Origin: a virus
DNA: 49,474 nt
Strand: one strand, 5' to 3'
IMG/VR virus record: IMGVR_UViG_3300008954_003328
Location: 1 to 49,474 of that record
In this document: one piece after another, positions 7,317 to 13,861 of the stretch
Position numbering within the stretch: the stretch's first letter is position 1
Layout of the letters: every line of letters starts with the position of its first letter
The notes under the pieces: generated by a model
The model's input: the letters and a program-made list of their open reading frames with translations, nothing else
Database searches by the model: none
What the model was told of the DNA's origin: nothing
Translations under genes and position numbers: made by a program

Positions 7317-8008
7317 TACCTCAATGCCAACAAGACGTTCTCAGCCTTTCTAAATCTTGACTCTATGACATGCCAATTTAGCTGTTTCATCATTGCATAA
7401 GTATATGTCTTAACATCCTTTAAATAGTCTTTATAATATGCATGCTGCCATACATCCATAACAATGATCGGATAGCATCCGACTGGAACCTCAAGACTAT
7501 GAAGATCAACTGGAACATTCATATAGCTCTGTGTGTATGTATTTAGATATGTCATAGCCCAGCCACATCGGGATGCTGAGCAGCACGCTATAAAGTCCTT
7601 CTGCCAAGCATCAAAAGTTCCAAAATCTCTAGAGAGTCTCATATATGATAAAGAGTCCATTGCTATCTCACTGTGAAGATCACTAATGTTAGCAAAATAG
7701 AGCTCATGAAGATAAGCAGCATTCATGTTATATGTCTCATCTATCTTAAGAGATCTATATTGAGAATTATTTGAATTAACATCAGATCTATCTGCTGTGT
7801 CTAGCTCAGCACTTATTCTATTAAAATTCTCAATGTACTTCTGATAAAGCTCAATATGATTATCTTTGTTAGCCTGGCTTAAAAGCTCAGTTGAAAGATT
7901 AAACTGTTTCTGTTGGGCAACGTAGGCTTCAGCAAGCTGCTCTTTATCTTGATCAAAGCTTAAAGACTTTCTTATGTTTTCTTTAAGATCTTTATTGGTA
8001 AATGACAT
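7316..8008 (-). CDS. Fe/Mn superoxide dismutase with N-terminal leader
   Basis: This 230-residue protein matches the Fe/Mn superoxide dismutase family, which converts superoxide to peroxide and oxygen. All four metal ligands can be placed: H51 (D-N-H-I-E-L-Y), H101 (Y-L-H-E-L-Y-F), D185 and H189 (M-D-V-W-Q-H-A-Y-Y). Family blocks F-G-T-F-D-A-W and N-W-H-V-I-E-S-R-F are also present. The first 28 residues are extra: a helix (K-D-L-K-E-N-I-R-K-S-L) ending with L-A-E, like the leaders on adjacent virion proteins. Both ends overlap neighbours by one base (TAATG). Chromosomal SODs are normally about 200 residues. The choice between Fe and Mn cannot be read. Confidence 0.85.
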   Translation of the reverse strand: MSFTNKDLKENIRKSLSFDQDKEQLAEAYVAQQKQFNLSTELLSQANKDNHIELYQKYIENFNRISAELDTADRSDVNSNNSQYRSLKIDETYNMNAAYLHELYFANISDLHSEIAMDSLSYMRLSRDFGTFDAWQKDFIACCSASRCGWAMTYLNTYTQSYMNVPVDLHSLEVPVGCYPIIVMDVWQHAYYKDYLKDVKTYTYAMMKQLNWHVIESRFRKAENVLLALR

Positions 8009-8289
8009 TAGTGCCTCTCATAATCCTTGAATTCATCTGCTGTAATAACTATGGACCACCCAGGACGAGTGCATCTTATTTCTGGATTTCCACCGGGTGT
8101 AAATAAAACCCTATCAACTGTGTAAACAAGGCCAGAATCTGTATGTCTTATCTTTAAGCCGTTACTTATTATAATACTTCTAGAATCCTTTGGACCTGCA
8201 AATACACTAAGCTTCTCTTCAATAGCATCTTGATTTCCTTCAATAAGAAGTGAAATCAAATCTAAAAGCTTTTTCTTTTTAACTCTCAT
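8008..8289 (-). CDS. Small protein with leader helix, function unknown
   Basis: This 93-residue protein begins M-R-V-K-K-K-K-L-L-D-L-I-S-L-L-I-E-G, a strongly basic then hydrophobic helix with L-I-E at residues 15-17. A compact, probably beta-rich domain follows (about 38-90), with G-L-K-I-R-H-T-D-S-G-L-V-Y-T-V and a Pro/Gly loop. The ATG at 8289 is chosen over an in-frame GTG at 8295. It ends in a TAATG overlap with the SOD gene. No family was recognised; it is probably a minor virion protein. Confidence 0.55.
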   Translation of the reverse strand: MRVKKKKLLDLISLLIEGNQDAIEEKLSVFAGPKDSRSIIISNGLKIRHTDSGLVYTVDRVLFTPGGNPEIRCTRPGWSIVITADEFKDYERH

Positions 8290-8334
8290 TATCACAACTG
8301 TCAGTTAAAGACAATATTAATTATCTAACAAGTT

Positions 8335-8745
8335 TTAGAATTTTCTAACAAGAATCCCCAATTCAGATAAAAGTCGAACTCCCTCATCAGATCTGTAATC
8401 TTCAAAGTAGATAACCTCACTAATACCAGAATTTACAATTGACTTTGCACACATCTTACAGGGTGAAAGTGTTACATACATAATCTTTCTCTTAGGGTTG
8501 TTGTAGTCACACTTTATTAGAGCGTTAATTTCAGCATGAATAAAGCCTGACTGACCGGGCTCCAATGACTCTATTGCATTAGATCCTCCTTTTTGATCTC
8601 CATTGTATCCGATAGCCAGGACTTGAGTATTATCATCTGTCACTATGATTGCCCCAACCTGATGACGCGGATCACAGGATCTTGTTGATATTGACTGAGC
8701 AAATTGCATCCAAATTTTATCCCAGCTAGGTCGATGTAGTCTCAT
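8335..8745 (-). CDS. dCMP deaminase
   Basis: This 136-residue enzyme makes dUMP from dCMP and so feeds ThyX (22020-22994). The zinc-binding cytidine/deoxycytidylate deaminase motif is complete: H70-A-E72 and P95-C-K-M-C99. The family block R-S-C-D-P-R-H-Q-V-G-A-I-I is at 22-34. Length is normal for phage dCMP deaminases. The start ATG overlaps the previous stop (ATGA). It heads the nucleotide-metabolism block. Confidence 0.92.
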   Translation of the reverse strand: MRLHRPSWDKIWMQFAQSISTRSCDPRHQVGAIIVTDDNTQVLAIGYNGDQKGGSNAIESLEPGQSGFIHAEINALIKCDYNNPKRKIMYVTLSPCKMCAKSIVNSGISEVIYFEDYRSDEGVRLLSELGILVRKF

Positions 8746-9833
8746 CTTTGTTCCAAGTTATTAATCTTTTCCAGATAAAATTCTCTAAATTTAAAAATAA
8801 CCTCTTCATCAACATTATTTTTTTTTGAAAATTCACAAACAAGATCAATCATCATTTCCGCATCATGCCGATTCTCATTTAAAATGTTAATCTCATCTTT
8901 AAGCAAAATCTTACGTTCGGGATTGTAGCCTCCAAATCCTATAAGTCCATCAGAGATATCATAGTCATCACTATTCTTCTCCTGCATATCACTAATAAAT
9001 GCTTTAAAAGAATAAACCTGAGAGTCACAAGCTAGCCCTAGAGTATTATAAATTGATTCCATTTTATCTTTATTAGCTAGCAATTCTTCATGAAATGCTA
9101 TAGTAGAAGTAATTCCTCTATTTATTGCATAAGATATGTGACTTAGCTGTAGTGCCTGCGCAGCACATATCTCTTGATAGGTTATTTTTCGATCAGGATT
9201 GATTAAATGTGACTGTTTTATATTTTTAAAATAATCACAAACTATGCTTAGCAAATTGGGACGATTAGGCCAGCTTTCTTTGAGCCAGTGATATGAGCTA
9301 TTTCCCTTTAGTTCTTCCCGCTTAGCTGATAAAAATACCAAGTAAGGGTGCCTAAAATTAAAAATAGAAACATGATCTTTACACACTTTGTCAAAGTAAA
9401 TAATCAAAGATGGATCTCTGACACCAGTAACTTTCCAGACAAGACATTTTGAGCTAATCATCTTATAGAATGTTATAGGACTAAATTTTCCAAAGACATC
9501 TTGTGCACTATTGTTTCTGGGATCTTCTCTTTCAGAAAGACAAAAAACTTCAGGATGATAATGAAGTGTGGCATGTAGGTGGTTTCCTCCTGATCTAGGT
9601 AGAGAATGAATAAATACTTCTTTCTTTTTTTCGAGACAAGATGATACAGTGCCCAATACTTGTAATGATGAAAAAAATGAAACTGGATCTATTTCAAGAT
9701 AGCCTAGTTTCTGGCTAAAACTGCCTCCAACAGTGTGATGATTAATAGCAAGAACTTCATTGTCATCAGGAACAATACAAAACCCATAGTCTCTTGCTAT
9801 TCTTAAAATATCTTTTAATTTATCATCATTCAT
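8742..9833 (-). CDS. Sulfotransferase-family protein
   Basis: This 363-residue protein carries the two PAPS-binding signatures of sulfotransferases. These are a 5'-phosphosulfate loop, L-P-R-S-G-G-N-H (residues 78-85), and the 3'-phosphate region F-N-F-R-H-P-Y (158-164). It would transfer sulfate from PAPS to an unknown acceptor, possibly a glycan or virion surface group. The N-terminal 70 residues are an extra domain. The dCMP deaminase start lies within its stop (ATGA), so they are coupled. A second, unlike family member is at 21215-22018. Confidence 0.7.
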   Translation of the reverse strand: MNDDKLKDILRIARDYGFCIVPDDNEVLAINHHTVGGSFSQKLGYLEIDPVSFFSSLQVLGTVSSCLEKKKEVFIHSLPRSGGNHLHATLHYHPEVFCLSEREDPRNNSAQDVFGKFSPITFYKMISSKCLVWKVTGVRDPSLIIYFDKVCKDHVSIFNFRHPYLVFLSAKREELKGNSSYHWLKESWPNRPNLLSIVCDYFKNIKQSHLINPDRKITYQEICAAQALQLSHISYAINRGITSTIAFHEELLANKDKMESIYNTLGLACDSQVYSFKAFISDMQEKNSDDYDISDGLIGFGGYNPERKILLKDEINILNENRHDAEMMIDLVCEFSKKNNVDEEVIFKFREFYLEKINNLEQR

Positions 9834-9861
9834 TTTATTATGTGATCATCCCATTCTGGTC

Positions 9862-10902
9862 TCATCTATCTTCTGCTTGCTGGCTATCGTGATTTTCACT
9901 TTCTAGAGATTTACCACTAGCAATCTTTTCTATCTGCTCTTCGAGCTTTTCAAATTCTTCTTCCTTGACGTCACCGCCTTTCTCCTGTAACTCCTCTTTT
10001 AGCTTTTTAATCTCTTCCTTAACCTGAGAAGTGTCAACTACGTCTTCTTCTTCTTGCTCTTCTTCAATGTCAAATATATCATCGACACAAAGCTCTCCAC
10101 TTATTTGAAAGCCTCCAGCTTTTCTATGGCCGCCGCCTCCAAAATCCTTAGCAATCTCAGAAACATCAACATGATCATGAAAAGATCTAAGACTTATCTT
10201 ATTGATTCTATCATTATGATCATAGTACCAAATTACAGCAAAGTCACAATCAGGTGATAGTCGTGCACCAATCTCAGACATCCAGTGTGATGAATTAACA
10301 ATTAAAACATCCATTCCTTTGTACTTTCTAGAAACTGCCTTTTCACAAACCTTCTTCACAACTGTCTTACTATAGGCCAGTATATACGATCCTCTCTTAA
10401 TGGCATCATCAAACACAGAGTCATCCTCGAACTTCTCAAATTCTTCAAACTCAAAAGGAACCATATCAAAAGCTGCAGCAAATTCTTTAGAATATGGAAG
10501 CTCCCATTTCCAGAGATCTCTATCTTGAATATATTGAATAAACTTTGGTGATTCTTTTCCGGGGTGGAAGAATTCCCATGCTAGCATTGCACCGCTCTTG
10601 GTCATATCAAAGTGAGTGTTAGATATATCATGAAGCTCGACCATTGCAGATTTATGATGATCAATCACTATAAGCCCTTCAGCATCTTTAATCATCTTTT
10701 TAATAGTTGCATTATCAAAAGAAAAATCAAGAATAGCAACTGTCTTTCCTTTAATATCTGGCGGAGCTGTTCCATGCTTACAGGGGTAATATTCAGAACG
10801 ATTTCCCAATAGCTTCCAAGCAGAATATGCAGCACCAAAACCGTCTGTACAATCAGCGTGGTATATTACACAGTCAACATTACCTGGCTTAACATGAGTC
10901 AT
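9862..10902 (-). CDS. DHH-family phosphoesterase with acidic coiled-coil tail
   Basis: This 346-residue protein has the DHH-family metal motifs: H-A-D-C-T-D-G near residue 15, D-F-S near 60, V-I-D-H-H-K at about 80, and the DHHA1-type G-G-G-G-H-R-K-A-G-G at about 255. Relatives include nanoRNases, pApA phosphatases and RecJ-like nucleases. The short catalytic core suggests small oligonucleotide or phosphodiester substrates rather than RecJ-type processive digestion. Residues about 275-346 are an unusual E/K-rich coiled coil, perhaps for binding a partner. AGGGA lies about six bases before the ATG at 10902. Confidence 0.82.
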   Translation of the reverse strand: MTHVKPGNVDCVIYHADCTDGFGAAYSAWKLLGNRSEYYPCKHGTAPPDIKGKTVAILDFSFDNATIKKMIKDAEGLIVIDHHKSAMVELHDISNTHFDMTKSGAMLAWEFFHPGKESPKFIQYIQDRDLWKWELPYSKEFAAAFDMVPFEFEEFEKFEDDSVFDDAIKRGSYILAYSKTVVKKVCEKAVSRKYKGMDVLIVNSSHWMSEIGARLSPDCDFAVIWYYDHNDRINKISLRSFHDHVDVSEIAKDFGGGGHRKAGGFQISGELCVDDIFDIEEEQEEEDVVDTSQVKEEIKKLKEELQEKGGDVKEEEFEKLEEQIEKIASGKSLESENHDSQQAEDR

Positions 10903-10903
10903 A

Positions 10904-11485
10904 TTATCCCTCTATATTAAAGAAACTGTGATACTTCCAACATCTAGGCTCATATAGCTCTTCGCCCCCAACAATAATTTCATCAATAGTTTCAAGCTTT
11001 CGATGTGTATAGTATGCATCATCTCCTGAAATTGTACAAACTGCTGGGCAGATTTCAATCTTTGTAGCATACGGCATCATATCCCTAACCTCCTCAAAAG
11101 GCTTTCCTGTTGCTGACAGCTGCAATGAAGAAACAACGATAGTAATTCCGCCCCTGAATAGATAGACTAAAACTTCAGAAATGTCATCTATCATAAAAGC
11201 TTCGTCCACAGCAATCACATCTGGCATCTCATCTAGATCCTGTAAAAACGATATAACCTCATTTCCCGTGCTGATGCCGACAGCTTCGATCTTTCCCCCA
11301 GAGTGGGTAACTATCTCAGTATTTGAATACCTGTCGTCCATCTTGGGCTTAAATGCAAAGACCTTTCTTTTCTGATATCTAAATCTATCTACAACTGCCA
11401 GCAGTTTAGTTGTCTTAGACCCGAACATCGGACCCGTAAATATAATAAATTCAGGTTGCCTTTTATTCTGAGTTAGCTCTGCCAT
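10904..11485 (-). CDS. tdk: Thymidine kinase (type II, TK1-like)
   Basis: This protein of about 193 residues phosphorylates thymidine to dTMP. It has the opening F-T-G-P-M-F-G-S-K-T-T, the lid and base-binding blocks (F-K-P-K-M-D-D-R-Y, I-A-V-D-E-A-F) and a C-terminal zinc ribbon (C-P-A-V-C and P-R-C-W-K-Y-H). Oddly, the phosphate loop reads F-G-S-K-T where the family usually has F-(S/A)-G-K-(S/T). The ATG at 11485 is six bases after GAGG; another ATG lies at 11491. Either start overlaps the cupin gene by more than 20 bases. Confidence 0.88.
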   Translation of the reverse strand: MAELTQNKRQPEFIIFTGPMFGSKTTKLLAVVDRFRYQKRKVFAFKPKMDDRYSNTEIVTHSGGKIEAVGISTGNEVISFLQDLDEMPDVIAVDEAFMIDDISEVLVYLFRGGITIVVSSLQLSATGKPFEEVRDMMPYATKIEICPAVCTISGDDAYYTHRKLETIDEIIVGGEELYEPRCWKYHSFFNIEG

Positions 11486-11891
11486 AGTCATCCTCTATTC
11501 TAATAGGTTTGTCACTAAGGTGATTTCCTATTTCTATTATCTCACAATCTGTTAAAGCTTTTATTCTATAGGGTGATCCGCTTTGAGCTAGTAAGCAGCT
11601 TCCTGGCGTTACAGTTTCCTTTTTAAAAGGATGTCCCACTGGGTCTGTTAAAGAAAGCTCATCTCCGAATTCAACCTCAGCACGACCAGATCTAACAAAA
11701 AGCACCTCTGATTTTAATGTGTGATACTTTAGGCTGGTTCTCTTTCCCTCACATATAAAAAGAGTCTTTCCATGAATTCCATCGAATCCAGCCCAAGATG
11801 TCTCATATCCCCAGGGTTTCTCAGTAATCCGACCATTGTTTCCACTTGAAACCCATGAAGACTTAACATGTTTTTTAGTATCATAACTCAT
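11463..11891 (-). CDS. Cupin protein, mannose-6-phosphate isomerase type II-like
   Basis: This 142-residue single-domain cupin has K-P-W-G-Y-E at about 25-30, a signature of GDP-mannose pyrophosphorylase/phosphomannose isomerase C-terminal domains. The beta-barrel motifs K-Y-H-T-L-K-S-E and P-G-S-C follow. It may isomerise or bind a sugar phosphate. It overlaps the epimerase gene upstream by 11 bases and so is probably translationally coupled with it. The pair looks like a small sugar-nucleotide module. Confidence 0.75.
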   Translation of the reverse strand: MSYDTKKHVKSSWVSSGNNGRITEKPWGYETSWAGFDGIHGKTLFICEGKRTSLKYHTLKSEVLFVRSGRAEVEFGDELSLTDPVGHPFKKETVTPGSCLLAQSGSPYRIKALTDCEIIEIGNHLSDKPIRIEDDYGRANSE

Positions 11892-12897
11892 CTTCTTTTA
11901 ATTCCCACCACTCTAATGTTCTCTCTATCCCTTGCCAAAACTTTACCAAAGGTTCATATCCAAAATCAATGTTTGCTGCAGACCAATCACCTTGTGTGTG
12001 CATGACATCTCCTGTTCGCCAAGGGGCATCCTCTATATCTATACCAGGAAATCTCTCAGTTAAAAAGTTCAGAATCTCACGATTGCTTGTTCTATCTCCA
12101 CAACAAACATTGTATGCCTTTCCGGAAAAAACAGTATCAGAAATAGCAGCAAGAATGTTAGCACTGACAACATTATCAACGTAGCACAGATCACGGCTTT
12201 GTGTTCCGTCTCCATCGCTTCTTAGGGGAAGATCATTCTTAATTGCGTGACACCAAGCAGAAACTGCTGTGGAATAGGGGCTTCCAGCTAGCTGTCCCGG
12301 ACCAAAGACATTAAAATAGCGCAGACAGACGATATCGATATCATAAAGATTACAAAACATCTTAGATAGATCTTCTATGGTAGATTTTTGCCAAGCATAT
12401 GGTGACTTGGGATTTCTTGGTGCAGTAGTCGGCGTTGGCATGACATCAGCTCCACCGTAAACAGAAGAGGAAGATGCCCAAACAATCCTCTTGACATTGT
12501 CTATGCAGGCTTCAAACAATCTAACTGTAGAAGCTACGTTGACATCTGTCGTAGCTGATGGATTCTCAACAGAAAATGAAACTCTTGGAATAGCTGCTTG
12601 GTGAAAGACAACGTCATATCTGCCCTCCCTGATTAGCGTCAGCGTATTTTGGTGAGAGAAATCACCCTGGATGACTAAAAGCTGGTCAGTCTCTCTCTTT
12701 TCTGCTGCCGGGGATTCAAAATAGTTTCTCAATAGATCAATAGGAACAACGCGCATGCTGGTCCCTGAGAGAAGGTTTAGATCTCCTGATGACATGTCAT
12801 CGACTATATCAACAGTCCACCCATCTTCTACAAGACTCTTTGATAGATTTGATCCAATAAATCCGCAGCCGCCTGTCACCAATGCTTTCTTTTTCAT
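11881..12897 (-). CDS. NAD-dependent epimerase/dehydratase (GalE-like)
   Basis: This 338-residue extended short-chain dehydrogenase has the NAD-binding G-G-C-G-F-I-G (9-15), the catalytic pair Y167-x-x-x-K171, preceded by S-S-S-V-Y-G, and a long C-terminal substrate domain. Relatives epimerise or dehydrate UDP- or GDP-sugars; the exact sugar is not decidable. AAGGAG precedes the ATG at 12897, and a sigma70-like promoter lies directly upstream inside the end of the next gene. With the cupin and two sulfotransferases it suggests surface glycan modification. Confidence 0.85.
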   Translation of the reverse strand: MKKKALVTGGCGFIGSNLSKSLVEDGWTVDIVDDMSSGDLNLLSGTSMRVVPIDLLRNYFESPAAEKRETDQLLVIQGDFSHQNTLTLIREGRYDVVFHQAAIPRVSFSVENPSATTDVNVASTVRLFEACIDNVKRIVWASSSSVYGGADVMPTPTTAPRNPKSPYAWQKSTIEDLSKMFCNLYDIDIVCLRYFNVFGPGQLAGSPYSTAVSAWCHAIKNDLPLRSDGDGTQSRDLCYVDNVVSANILAAISDTVFSGKAYNVCCGDRTSNREILNFLTERFPGIDIEDAPWRTGDVMHTQGDWSAANIDFGYEPLVKFWQGIERTLEWWELKEDEL

Positions 12898-12919
12898 AAT
12901 AGCGCTCCTTTATGTAATT

Positions 12920-13825
12920 TTATCTTATAATGTGCGCAGAGTTTAAGTCAAATCTCAATCTAACACCATTGCACACGTCATTAAACCTATTAAAACACGT
13001 TGAAGCAAGATAGTACAAAAACTTTAAATCATAGGGAAAAATCTCTTTAACATCTGTAGAACGGATCACAACGTGAAAGTCCATAATTCTATCTCTAATT
13101 CCCACCTGAATAAAAGAGATACAGGTGCTATCAGAGTAGACAAACCTTCTTGAGGTGTGATCCTCAACTCTGTCATACTCATTCTTTCCAGCTAGCTCAT
13201 CAGTGATCTTATTGTGCAGCTCAGAAAATATTCTCTGATAATATTCTGACTCAGGCTTATAATTTAAAATTTCTGGGTCTGCTTCTTCAAACTTGCCATC
13301 ATCGTATAGGGTAAACTTTACAGGATATGACTCATCGCCTCTAACAGCTACAAGATCAATGACCTGATCTGATACCTCTCTTAGCTGCGGCTTCTCAGTG
13401 AAGTGCAGCGATGTACACACCCTTTTCGAGAGATCTTTAACCGAAGGCTCATCGTATATCACAGTAACGTTTGGAAAAGTCCTAATTCTCTCAACATGCT
13501 TTCCAAATGTCTTGTAGACCTGGATCAGAGACTTTTTATCATGTAACTCATCACCCCTGTCTTCAAATCTACTTAAGATCGCATCAAGCGGTGGAAGCAA
13601 AAAGACATATCGATTATTAAGATTTCCCATCTCAAAGTAAAGATCATCGCTAGCTGTAGGTACAACTCTATTGTAAAGATCGCAGAAAAGCTTCCTAGAG
13701 AACTGAGACCGATCCATTATGTGCCACGAGTACTTTGTCTCAGCGTGAATCTGATTGATGAGACTTGTTTTACCAGAACAATCTGGGCCTTCAATGAACA
13801 ACGTAGCGGTAGGAAATCTAAGCAT
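12920..13825 (-). CDS. P-loop nucleotide kinase fused to thymidylate-synthase-like domain
   Basis: This 301-residue protein opens with a canonical Walker A, G-P-D-C-S-G-K-T (13-20), and a thymidylate-kinase-like N-terminal half (to about 150). The C-terminal half follows the thymidylate synthase active site: S-R-R (225-227), C235 with Q240 at the expected +5 spacing, R255-S256-x-D258 and F-P-Y-D (D266), ending near A-H-I-I-R. In thymidylate synthase the residue at D266 is Asn; Asp is the hallmark of dCMP-type hydroxymethylases. The domain stops right after the family's H-I-Y region, so it lacks the usual C-terminal quarter. ThyX elsewhere already supplies dTMP, so this domain may do another pyrimidine C5 reaction or be regulatory. 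Confidence 0.68.
   Translation of the reverse strand: MLRFPTATLFIEGPDCSGKTSLINQIHAETKYSWHIMDRSQFSRKLFCDLYNRVVPTASDDLYFEMGNLNNRYVFLLPPLDAILSRFEDRGDELHDKKSLIQVYKTFGKHVERIRTFPNVTVIYDEPSVKDLSKRVCTSLHFTEKPQLREVSDQVIDLVAVRGDESYPVKFTLYDDGKFEEADPEILNYKPESEYYQRIFSELHNKITDELAGKNEYDRVEDHTSRRFVYSDSTCISFIQVGIRDRIMDFHVVIRSTDVKEIFPYDLKFLYYLASTCFNRFNDVCNGVRLRFDLNSAHIIR
12924..12951 (-). promoter_or_regulatory. Sigma70-like promoter for the epimerase-cupin genes
   Basis: On the minus strand, TTGACT (12951-12946) and TATAAG (12929-12924) are separated by 16 bases. The -35 box matches the consensus at five of six positions, as does the -10 box. It lies within the last codons of the kinase/TS-like gene, 27 bases before the epimerase ATG. 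Confidence 0.5.
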
Positions 13826-13830
13826 GCTAC

Positions 13831-13860
13831 ATTATAACATATAGACAGCTAAATTTTCAA
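13831..13860 (-). promoter_or_regulatory. Sigma70-like promoter abutting the kinase/TS-like start codon
   Basis: On the minus strand, TTGAAA (13860-13855) and a perfect TATAAT (13836-13831) are 18 bases apart. Only five bases separate the -10 box from the ATG at 13825, so transcription would start at about the start codon. Confidence 0.55.
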
Positions 13861-13861
13861 G

